Assembly (NCBI RefSeq): GCF_900496995.4
Contig: NC_044012.1
Location: forward strand, 25,334,759 to 25,398,758
DNA from: Aquila chrysaetos chrysaetos
Taxonomy: Eukaryota > Chordata > Aves > Accipitriformes > Accipitridae
Reading direction: 5' to 3'
Length of the DNA: 64,000 nt
Shown here: piece after piece, positions 9,701 to 21,355 of the stretch
Position numbering within the stretch: position 1 is the first letter of the stretch
Layout of the letters: each line of letters starts with the position of its first letter
Notes under the pieces: generated by a model
Told to the model about the DNA's origin: nothing
What the model saw: only the letters and a program-made list of their open reading frames with translations
Databases searched by the model: none
Translations under genes and position numbers: made by a program

Positions 9701-12700
9701 AAACCTGATTTGGAGAGGAATCAGGGTTATCTCCTGGGTTAATTGGGCAGAGGATGGAAGTGGTCCTGGCGTCGTGGTGGTGCCTGGGTCCAGTGATGGA
9801 TGTGGCTTGGCTTCAGTGGGGCTACAGAGAGAAACCGCCTCCGGCTGGGGAGGGGAGCTGGGACCTGGGGACCCCCAGGCATGGGAGGGTTCATTTGGGC
9901 ATCGAAGGTCCCGCCCTTGAGCCGTGCAGCTTTTTCATCTCGTATGTATTTCCTTGGAGGGGTTCCTTGCCCTTTGCTCTCTCACCTTCAGATGCCCAAA
10001 ATCTTAAAGAATGCCATTAGGATTTTTTTTTTTTTTTCATGGAATCAAGGAAAACTGAAGTAGTTTCAAGGTCTGGTTTGGTTTTTTTTTGTTGTTGTTT
10101 TTCCCCAGTGTGACCCAGGTAACTGGAGCAATGGGCTCTGTGTAATGAATACAAGAGTGAGGTTCTCCCTCCGTTTGTTTTAACAACTCTAGGTGCTACT
10201 TCTAACAAAACAAAGCCATGTTTTCAAGTAGAGCTCTGGCCCGTTTGCTGATAATACTGCCCTAAGGTACAGAGGCTTCCTTGTTGTGACTAACCAGTTC
10301 CCTCCTGTCACCTTACGGTCTTGTTTTGTGCAAAACCAGAGTGGGTGATTATCTTGGGTCGGATGTTTTTAGGTTTGTCAAGTGCCTTGTTGCATGCACA
10401 GACCTCAGAAAGCTTGTCTCCATCTGTGGGAAGTGGGTCGGGGAAAAGGCTACAGTGCTGGGATTTATTCTTTTTTTTTATTTTCCATGATTTTCATGTA
10501 AATGCGGCATATCGCTTCTAATTGCTTGCTCTCAGCCCTCGCAAAGATGGGATTATTTAAGATGTATTGAGGAAAGGGGGATAATGCTAAACTTTGGATT
10601 GCAATTAGTTTTGCAACTCTGCCTTTTGGATGCAGAATATTATCTGGTTATTTGTGATAACGGTATCCAGAATATGCCTGAAATCCTTCTGAAGACCGGG
10701 ACCAGCATTTGGAATTTGGAGGGTGTGAGGAGAGGCGCTTCCAAGCCTCCTCTCTAAAATTAGACTGAGATCGGCGCGGAGGAGTCTATAAAGAGCCTCG
10801 GGGGCTTTTTTTCCACGGAGCCTTGACACGACCGTTGCACATTGGTCCTGTGAAGTCGGATCCATTTTGTTTCATCCCTAATCAAAGTCTTTTGGCTTTG
10901 TGGCAGCAGCAGGTATTTCCAGATAGGTGGTGCCAACTCCGGTGGAGCCATGCACGTGCTGGGATGACTTAACAGGCCTTCACTGGATGGAGGGTGCTGC
11001 TGCTCAGGATTGAGTGCGTATTTGGGGGCCGAGCCCTGAAACTGTCCAATTTCAGAGCCCCCATGATAGATTAGAGGTGGTCCTCACTTACAAGCCCTGC
11101 CTGGTTCCTCAAGGTTGGAGGAGCATCCTGCCGGATGATCGAAAGGGTTGTGAGAGGGGAGAGAGAGGCCTTAAAAGACCATTAAGGTTGTGATGGAAAG
11201 CAAAAGCCAGAGAAATTCTCGGTTCGGGCTGAAATGAGCTGTGTCTCCTCCGGTCCTGCGGAGCAACGAGGAAGGAGGAAAGGTGTCCTGTTGTGCTCGG
11301 AGGTGCTGGAGGATCTGCCCTGAGCTGCGCGTTTCCTCCCGTTTATTGGTTTTCATTGCAGCAGTTGGTGTTCTCGTGGTTCTTTTCCTGCGTAAATTTT
11401 TCATGCCTGGTCTTTTAAAGGCAAACCTCACTGCTGTTGAATATGCAAACGCGCGGTGCTGTCGGTGGGGTGGCTGGTGCATGCGCTTTCCCAGCGTGCC
11501 GGCTGCCAGAGCTGTGTGCTGGTGCCTTTTGGGCGCCTGCGTCAAAATAGCAGCTCGGTACGACTGCGCAGGGGCCAGACGGTGCTAATAATAAAATAAC
11601 TTGTGACCATGTGCCTTTTGGTTCAATGGAAGAGTTAAAAATGCCTTAAAACACCTAGTTTTGGATCCTAAAGGGTTGGTGGTAGTGGTGCTACTACTCT
11701 GCACCCCAGTGCTGCTGGACTTGGGCTTCTGGGGCAAATTGTAGTGACCATAAGCTCAAACTGCCTGAAGCCAATAAGCGTATTTTTCCAGAGTATCCTG
11801 GATTTAGGGCTCATTTTTATTGAATCTCAGAAAATGAATGCAAGAATCTCGTTTCTTTGGGATTGGACTTAACCAAAATCCATCTGCCGTCTTGGGAAGA
11901 GGACACTGCTGCTTACTTACTGCCTGTTTTCCATCTCCTGGACCTGCAGTTTTGGGTTACGCCCCGTCTGTACCTGGGAGCAGAGCAGCTATGTGCTTCG
12001 ATACATGAAGACAAAACGTTTAAATACTTTCATTCCGGTTAACACTCTTGTTCGGTAGGGGGGAGCTAGAAACAGGATCTTTATCACCAAACCTGCATAA
12101 ATATTTGCAGGGACTAGAAACCCTTCTGCATGCGGCATCTTGAAGCATTGCCTTTCCCTGTCCAAATCTTTCCGGGCCTGAAATTGCAGTCTCGGATAGC
12201 TGGGGTTCCCCTGGGGAGCAGACAGGCACATCCCTCCTCTTCCCAAGGCAGAGGGGTACCAAGAAGCAAGCTACAGAAACAGGATTTCAGAGGAAAGAGG
12301 CTGGACCTCTCCCTGGCCTCTTGGTGAGCTCATGTGTTGGGATCAGGCTTTTTATCCCTCTTCTGCTGAGCCTGAATATCTTTTGGTTGCATCCCTACCA
12401 GCAAGGAAACAGATGGAAGTGTGTTTCTTCAAGCTCCCAGCAAGGAAGCAGGATGTGTCCTCCTGACATGCCTCTCGTCAGAGACAAAATCTTAACTCTT
12501 TTGCCCCAGAAATGTTCGCCCTGGTGAGGTGCTGTGGGGTGTAAGTCAGCTCCGGCTCCCCCGTCTCCTCTGGTCTGTGCAAGAAGCTTTCTCATTGACA
12601 TCCCAGCACAAAGACTTGCAAAGCAAACGTGAGATCTCGCTCTGCGCCCTGGTATGGCATCGTCCCTTTGAGGAGCAGGGGAGATTTGAAGGGAGATGGA

Positions 12701-13083
12701 TGACCTGAAGTCCTCCTGCCTACGAGGTTTTTGTTGCTGACAAGTTCTGGGTTTAACAGTTTGCTTGTCTTTTTTTTCTTTTCCCGACTGCCTAACGCAG
12801 TTTGTAGGAGAAGAAAGATAATTCACTTTAATGAATTATAAAACTTGTTTCGCTGCAGTGGGTCTTCATTTTTCCTTTTGTCTGCATCAGAGTCACTGTT
12901 TGAGTAGAATAAAATTAACTTAGTCCCTGAAAAGACAAAAGAGCTGAAACTCCTCGCTGCTGAGGGAGGGAGGGGGCAGGACATTGTCTCAATGGCCCCA
13001 TATGCTTTGCCAATCGTAATGTTTTGGGGTTTTTTTTGTCATCTGGAGTTTTAAATTTAAACACTGTGCCATTTAAAAATGGT

Positions 13084-13088
<5 letters not shown>

Positions 13089-13118
<30 letters not shown>
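13089..13118. repeat. (TA)15 microsatellite
   Basis: Perfect TA dinucleotide tract of 30 bp in GATAD2B intron 1. Confidence 0.95.
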
Positions 13119-13122
<4 letters not shown>

Positions 13123-16100
13123 TTTGTTTTCCCGGTCAGTCACTGAGACCTGTACGCATGTAGCCAGAAACAAACTGCATAAAGTTAATGAAACTCTGCA
13201 GCATTTTTACAAACATCTGCAGGTGTAGTCTCTGTCTGCACTCCAGCACTACCCGTGTTCAGTGAGGGACTGAGATACTGAATGGAAAACCTACTTGTCC
13301 TTTATGCTGTGTGACTTGCTATGTAATCATAGGGAATTTTAAGATTTAAGATTTATGCTGTGAAGTATTTGTTAAAGTTGGATCGCTGTCTTGATTAGGT
13401 GGCAGAGTGAAGGTCTGCACCAGGGCTTGGACTGGGGAGTAGCTGGAAATCTGGGCATCAGCTGAGCTGCTTCCAGTTTAAATCCACCCTTTAGATGGTG
13501 GTTTGTAGCAATTACCTGGAGCGGGTGGCTGATGTGTGGGGTGTAGCCTGCGCAGGTGGAGATGCTGCTTCCATATCTGGAACGAAGCTATTTGCTCCTC
13601 AAGCGCATCTATTAATGCCCTGCACAGTCTGGCTTACCTTTGTCACCAGTCAAGAGATGCTGCTCTTTAGGTTTTTGGTTTTTAAAAGGGAATTTTGAGT
13701 GAAAGAAAATCAGACAGATGCAGACTTTCAGAGAGTTTCAAAATGGTTGCTTGGTAATAGTCCCTTGTTGTTGAATAAGTCCAAACCTAATGCATTTTCC
13801 CCTTCTATGAATCACTCCTTAACTTGCTTCTTATTGAAGTCCCTGATTCTAATTTAATCTTGGAGACCTGACAATTTTAAATACCTACTAGTGCAGTGTG
13901 AGTCCGATTTGGCATTTCAATAGCTTATTGTTTTAGTCCCTGCAACAATTTCAACAGACCAGCGGCAGTGTGGAGAAAAGCGGCACTTTGCTGTCTGTGG
14001 TTGGAGCCTCTGCTCTCGATTCGGAGGCACCGGTTTAACCTAACGCTGTGTGTTCAGTAGCGCTGGAACAACACGTGTCTGCTGAAATAAAGGTGCTAAT
14101 AGACTTGGTTTTAAAGGAATGGCTTTAACGGAAGATCAGATCCTGAATTTGTTCAGCAATACCATTTTAAAATAACCTCTCTTCTGGGCTCAGCTGTATT
14201 TAGTCAGTGTGTCTTGCTGAAATTTGGATAAATTGAGGGAATGATGGGTCGGGAAGCTTGCTGCAAGCCACCAAGGATGTCTTAATAAATTGCTGGGCAC
14301 CATATGGCAGTTTTGGGTGTTCCTGTCGGTGTGCCGGCGAGCCCATTTTCTTGATGGCTTGCAAATGGGGTTTGGTTGGACCACCAGCAGCCCCCGGGCT
14401 CCTTGCTTTCTCTTCCCCGCATGGAATTTTTTGTTGTTTTGCTCTCACCCTGGCATTTTTATGCTAATTGTACTTGCTTTGCTCTCATTTAGTCTGCTGC
14501 TCCGAAATACGTGGACCCAAAGTGCTGCTCGCTAGTTTTACGTTTCAGTGCTGAAAACAACTGGACTGGGAAGCAGGCAGCTGCTGGACATGGTTAGCTT
14601 CCCACGCTTTGTGGTGAGGATAGAAATAGGACTGCCGTCCATTCGCTTTCCGGTGGGATAGCGCTGTGATGAAAATAACGCATTGCAGCTAGTTGGTGGT
14701 GTCATGGATGGTGACTCGTCTGTTAAAATTGCCATTAAAAGTGAGTGAGGGGAGCTAACCTTGGCACTGTACTGCAAAATTCAAAGGAGATCAGTCAAAG
14801 GATGGATCTGAGCCTTGGTTCTGTTGCATTTTAGAGAGAATTGATCCATTTCAGAGGGGTTAACCCCAGACCTGGACTGAACTTAGGTAGTGGGGTTATG
14901 CCTGTGGGGACTAGCCCATAGAAAACGAAGTAATGTGGATTATGCTGAGGCAGTTCTGGTGGTCTTTTCCTGGTGAATGTTGTTCTGCTTCATGTGAGTT
15001 TGCTGGTGAAACCTTGTTAACGAGTTCCTTTGCCTTGAGATTAGCCAGCTTTGAAGTGGTATTGAATGGCAAATTAAAAAAAAAAAAAAAAAAAATTCTT
15101 TCCTCATGTAATTGTCTTCCAGTTTTACCAAAGTATTTTTCAAAGTACTTGTTAGTCTGAAGCTGTATTATGATGATGATCATATAACTGAAGGACAGCG
15201 CAGGTGGGGAATAAGCAACAAGGGAAGAGATGAGTCCTGGTGAAACCCACCCTATTCCCATCGCTTGGTTTGCTGCAGAAAGCTGTCCTGGTTGGGTCCT
15301 GCTGTGTTGGAAACCGGTGTGCCCTGGCACAATGAAGAGCAGTAACAGTCCAGAGGACTGGGTTGTTTAGTTTTTTGTTTTTTTTTTTTTTTCCCAGAAA
15401 AATGATTAGGAGAGATTTATTGTTCTTAGATGTGTTGATTTGAAATACCAGCAGCACAGATGCAAGTCTGTATTCTGATCAGCATTTTAGTCCTTTGGTT
15501 CCTCGTGGAGTCTCGCCTGGATATTCAATGCAGGCTTTAGGCAACACTGAGGAGCGATGCTGCTGGTGTCCCCATCCTTTAGTGCTACAGCGATGTTATT
15601 GCTGACTTTATTAGTATTCTTATATTTACACCACCACCAACTGTCTGTCGTTGGATGTTTAGTTATGATTGAATTGAAAATTCAGTAGAAGTGTTGTAAT
15701 TCAATCTGTTTCTCCTCCCCAATGGCTATCGTGACGTTTACCGCTCTTTGGATCATGGGCTTTCATCTTGTCATAACTTCATATAACAGGTTTGTATATG
15801 AAATTAGCTTTCCTGCCATCTTCACACTGGGTGTTGAGAGTCTTCTGGGCTTAACCTCATTACCAGCCTGTACCTTCAAACCCACCCTCTGCTCTTCATA
15901 TCTTACACCCTTCTCCTGTGTGGTTCAATGCGATGGATTCATCACTTGTCCCCGGTGTCGGGAGCATTACCCAATTTTACTGGTTATTTTGGGGTTGTGG
16001 TACTGTTGTTGTTTCCTGGACCAGTGTGCAGTGGTCAGATCATAGGCTAAATCTCACCCTGCCATTACTTGGGTGCCATGCTACATTAGTCCTTTAACAA

Positions 16101-17010
16101 GTGACTTTATAATTCAAACTTTCCAAATACTTCGTCCCAATAAATTAACTCGAGGCGATCGCATCCTACTTTCCTGGTCGGCTGCCTCTTTCTTACCTTC
16201 CTGATTAGTTACCTGGGAAAGCTTGAAGGTTTGCTGGCCTAGAGACCCTTGCCACCTGTCCTTTGTGTATTACATATAAGAATTGCCGTAAAAGTGGAAA
16301 TGGAGAGAAGATGGGGACTTCTGGGCTAATCACCCAGCAGAGCTGATGGGAATTGGGAGAGATTTCTCAGTGATGGATCACCTGCAGATAATGAATTGGG
16401 TTCGGGAAACAGAGCTGCATAAAAGCAGCTATTGTTAGCACTTTTGCAGACTTTGTCAAAGGCCTTTTCATACTGCAAATAGAAGCACCCAGAGGATGGG
16501 TCCTTATGAAAGGACCCTAAAATTCAATTAAATGAACAGTCCAGTGATGTTTTACCAATACCTTTCCCCATCCTGGCCATAAAGATCTTTCAGAAGCCTC
16601 GCAACAGCGGGATAAAGGACAGGGCAGGAGGAGAGATGTAAGGCATCTTCAGCCACCCCTAATTTGTTGGAAACAGTTTAATCTCTGCTGAATCTCTGCA
16701 TGCCTTAAGACAAGGATGAAAGGAAGATGGAGGAAGATGACAAGTGTGGAAAAAGCGTGAAACGGTCCTAAAAAAAATCAGAGAATGGAAATGTCTGAAG
16801 ACGGAGCAAAGTGCTGAAGAAACTTTTTGCCGCGGTGGGCTGAAGTCGTCGAGGTGAGATAAAGAAGTGTAGGAAGGAGATTTCTCTAGAGGGAACCATT
16901 TGAGGTAGTGCAATCTTCTCCTTGATACCAGTTGTGTTTCTCCATGACATGGTGAAGAGATTGCAAACTGCAAGGCGGGGCAGAGTCTCCCTGTGGTGCC
17001 TGGGGAGGTG

Positions 17011-17042
17011 AATACCAGTGAGTACCAGTGAATACCAGTGTA
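17011..17042. repeat. Three tandem copies of a 10-bp unit
   Basis: GAATACCAGT-GAGTACCAGT-GAATACCAGT followed by G; a very short direct repeat in intron 1 of GATAD2B. No function evident. Confidence 0.7.
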
Positions 17043-20000
17043 TGGGCTGGGGCTGCACTGAGCATCATACTGGGTGGACCCAGTGTCAGGGAACTGAATT
17101 TCAGCTGCAAAGACCTGCAGCCAAGGACATGTTGCTTAGGCATTGAGTGTTGAGAGACAGTCAGCAAAAACATCTCAGTTCTGGGTTTTAAATAAAGAGA
17201 GAGTCAACTTTGTCTGTAATTGAACACAAGCAGCGTTACATTAAAGATAACGGCAGTCTGCAGAGGGAAAGGAAAACCGGTGCCGGGATGTTGGCGAGAC
17301 GGCTGCCTCCAGCTCCAGCTGGACTTGAGAAGCATTTTCCAGGTATCACCATGTAGGTTTTTTTCCCAGGATTGAACAAATACCGTGAAAGATGATTGTT
17401 TGCTCCCTGGGAGAAGCCACACTTGCCCATCTCTGCACGGAGGGGCCGTACCCACCAGTCATGACCGCCAACCGTGGCACATTAGAGGCTGGGGGGTTTC
17501 TTCACACTGTATGGAAGAGAGGTTTCCTAATGTAGTACCTTCTTTTTCCCCCAGAGACCCCAAACACATAATTTCTTCAAGCAGAACCTCAGGATTTCTG
17601 AAGACTTCTCAGCTGTAATGTGCTTGGGCTTTCTCAAAAAATAGCAATTTCTTATCCTGTGCTTCTCTTCTCTGTTTCCTCGTGACCTGCCACTTGGTCT
17701 GCACGTTTTTGGTGGACACAGCCTGGGGGCCCAAACCACCACCTCTTTAGTTTATAAATCTATGGTAACTACCATGTAATTAAAGCCTAATGCGTTATTT
17801 CCCCCTTTGTAAATGAAATTGTTCCATTTTATCTAATAAAGGCAAACTCTGGTAGTACCAGTGCTTGGAGTGGCATTGAAACTCTGCTTAATTACCAGAT
17901 TCTCTGCAGCCCATAGGTTGACTAATACATGATAGTTACTGGGTATTATAGATTACATGGTTATTTGTGCGCTGTGTAATAGCTTTATTTTTAGAAGATG
18001 CTTTGATAACACTTTCAGCGTGTGAAACCTGTGTGCGCTATCTTGACAAAGATGTAATTTGTAAGTCGGTCACTTCTGCTTGCTCCACAAATAAATTAAG
18101 TATAGTACTAATATTAATTATGTGCAAGGAGTCTCTCCAAATTGACACTAGCACTCTTGTTAACCTTTGATTAGCACCATTTTGTGATTTGCAACCCAAA
18201 ATGGAAGGTTCCCATTTTATTAGTTATTTCAGCTGCCTGGTCACCCCAACCATTTTCCTCTGCACTGTTGAGACACTGATTCCTGTTCCGTGTTTGGCAA
18301 AGCCGGGTTTGTGCTGGGTTTTGAAGTCATCTTTTGGTTCACCAGCTCTGGAAAATGCTTGAACTGACTCATTAATGGAAGGGGTTTAGACCAGACCAGT
18401 CCTAATAAAGGATGTAGTGTGGGGAGGTGGGTGACCCCTAGGTCTTTCCCTTTGGATAGGAACTTTAAATGGTAAAATGCATGGGACATACCTTGCAAAA
18501 AGGATACGGTCATTCAAAAAAACATCTGTTCCAAGCCTTTTAACCTATTTCTGGACATGTATCGGTAGACATTTGGGTAGTAGGGTAAGCGTTAGTAGCC
18601 CAGCTTTGCTTTGCTTTCACTTCAGGCTCTTCATCTCTCAGGTTCTCCATTCTGGCTTGCAAAGACAGGGGAATGTTGGCTTTATTTCTGCTTTCAGCAT
18701 AAAGAAACCAAATTCAATAATTCTGGTTTTGTAAAAAGCTGATGGGCTCAGTGGAGCTGGACTAAGACGAACGTGAATCATTTCTATCCTTGTTGCTTTT
18801 GGAGGAGCAGCTTGGTGTGATGGACACTCAAAATGCACATTAATTCCTTAACAAGGCCTTAAACTTGTCACCATCATACTTACTGCTGGTTCCTCCCATG
18901 TTTCATCTTTACCTGTTTGGTTCCACCTCTAGACTTCAGGGCATCCTTTTCTTCACCATAGGGACCGGTGCTGGTGCTGCAGGGTGAGAAGCTGTGGGAA
19001 TCAGTCATCTCTGAAATTTGGGTAAAACAGCTTAGCCTGAGGTTTGGTAGAGCCGCTCTCTGCTGGAGTCCGGTCTCAGGTGCCACAATGCCCTTGCCGC
19101 CAGCCAAAATCCTGCCAGATCCTTCCTCTCCAGCAAAGGAGGGAAGATGAGATGCCAAACCCCCAGCTAGCATCTTCTAAACCATCCAGGTGTTTGAAAC
19201 CAGGTGTCTGTGCCCGGTCCAGTCAGAGCTCCAGACCAGGCTCCGCTGTCCCAAGGGAGTGGAGATGCCCTCCTCCAGTGAGCAGGGATGCGGTTGCCCA
19301 TGCGGTCCACCCTCATGCCGCTGTCGGCTTCACCGGCATCCCTTGCATCTTTGCTGGGACCGGCATGCCGTGAGCCAGGCGATGGAGAGGGTGCTTTGAC
19401 ACCTACCTTGGGGTGCAGAGTATTTTTTATTATTTTTTTGGGGGTGGGGGCAGGAAGCAAAGCCCCGCATGTGCTGGCTCGGTGTTCAGAGCGTCGAGGG
19501 ACCCGACTGTCATTTTCAGGAGCGAAACAGTTAAAATACCATCAGAGGAAAGGAGCTCTCATGAATGAAGACAAAGTTTGGCAAGGGGCCAGGGGCTGCT
19601 GGCGGCCGGGGGAGGGAGGGGGCGGCAGCCAACTGACTCTTATACCACAACCCACTTTAAAAAAAAAAAATAAAAAAAAAATTAAGAGATAATTCCATGT
19701 CCTGAGGTTACAAACCGGCTGCAACTGGTTTTTTTTTCTTTTTTTTTTTTCTCTTTTTCCCTGCCCCGCGAGGCATCATGGGTAAAAGTAAGCATCCCCC
19801 TTTTCTTTTGTTTAATATAACAGTACAGCGCATGATTGGCAGGGAAGTGCCCGTTTTGAGACAGGGTTTCTGCAGGTCCCTGGAGGGGGATGGCACGCGG
19901 GGCCGCCCATGCTCTTCCGAGAGGGCTCCTCGTAAAAAAAGCTTGGCTCTTCCTCGCCCTCCTCTCCCCCCTTCCCGCTCTGCCGTCCCTGCTCCCCGGC

Positions 20001-20654
20001 TCTCCTGTCCCCCCTTCTTTTCTCCCTAATTTTCTTGACAACTAGAGGAGGCAGCAGGAATATTGTACCTGTAAGTATTCTTTAGACTGTCCTTTTTTTA
20101 TTTTTATTTTTTTTTTAAACAGACAAAAGGCTCTTTATGGATTATCAGATCTGCTTTTTCTCTCTCTTTTTTTTTTTTTTAACATGAGTTTGGCAGCTAA
20201 ATGTAATGTCTTTACAGAATATTTTAAGGAGAAAACTAGCACTGTTGCTTGTATTTGCTGTTGGAGTGGTTCCCTTCCCCCTTCCCCCCTCCAAAAAAAC
20301 CCCCACCTCTCTCCAGGCTCCTACCATCGCTATTCTGCTGGAATTACTAAATCCAACCCTCCCCGCACTACCGCTGCAAGGGAAGGCTGATTTTGGGTAT
20401 TAAAAAAAAAAAAAAATTAATAAATTTTTTTTCTTTTGTCTGTAGCGCTGATGGTTTGATGTAACAGCATCTCCCCCCTCCCCCCTCCCTTTTATTTTCT
20501 TTATTTATTTTTTTTTTTCCTCTTTTCATGTCAGCCCTGGCCCCGCTGTGCACGGAGGCCACCAGCTGACGGGCGCGCGTGGCTCGCCGCCAGCGCGCAG
20601 GAGCGTGCGGCGCGCACAAAGGCAGGGCCCGCAGTCGAGGAAATCGCGGCGCAT

Positions 20655-20662
20655 TATATAAG
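20655..20662 (+). promoter_or_regulatory. Candidate TATA box TATATAAG in a CpG patch
   Basis: TATATAAG directly downstream of a CpG-rich stretch (20560-20650, with CGCGCGT and GCGGCGCGC). Within intron 1, same strand as GATAD2B. A promoter is a possibility only; no matching downstream exon was established. Confidence 0.3.
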
Positions 20663-21336
20663 GAAGCCTGCGTCATCCCTGGCTTGCTCAGCCTGACGGA
20701 TGGGGAGGAGAGGTGGAGGAGGATGGAGGCGAACGCTCCCCTTTCCCCCCTCTCCTTTAATAATAATAGTACTATTATTATATATTTTTTTTCTAACTGA
20801 CCGGTTCATCAAGGGCGGGGAGCATTCTCCAGCTGGCAGGGCTGGCTTTCCCCAAAGCGCGCAGCCAAATTCCCCATGAAGCAGAAGTGTTTTTATATTT
20901 TCTTTCCCCCCGTTGAGGGGCAAAAAGCAGCTTTTTTTAACTCTCCCCTCTCCCCATCTGCCACAACCTGAAAATGATTTTATGGGGTAAGGTGTATGGT
21001 CTGTTGCGCTGGATGTAGCAACCATGATTACCTCCTCCTCATAAATTAACTTTGCTAAAAATGCAAACTTAGGAGGGGAAGATAGGAGAGGGAAAGCAGC
21101 ACTTTTTCTGCCCACTGCCTGCTCCCCACTGTTAGGTTCGTACTGTGCAAAACTTGACCTGGGGCTGCAAAACCCAGGGCTGCTCCAAGCTGGACAGCGG
21201 CAATCTGGGGTCTTGGGGGGGCTGGGGTTGTGTTTCATGAGCTGTGCAATGCCCCTCACTGCAGCTATGGGTGTTTTATCCAGCGAGATGGAGTCGATTT
21301 GGAAGTTGCAATGTGTCTGTACCGACCATGGCACTT

Positions 21337-21355
21337 TTAGAATCATAGAATCATA
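21337..21355 (-). mobile_element. Remnant of a CR1 LINE 3' end (minus orientation)
   Basis: TAGAATCATAGAATCATAG is the reverse complement of the CR1 3' terminal repeat (ATTCTATG units). Only the last ~19 bp are visible, so this is either a severely 5'-truncated insertion or a chance match. Confidence 0.5.

Noticed and set aside
15722-16045. 107-codon hydrophobic frame in GATAD2B intron 1
   Set aside because: No family recognised, not flanked by splice signals in phase with any exon, and typical in length for chance in a 26-kb intron.
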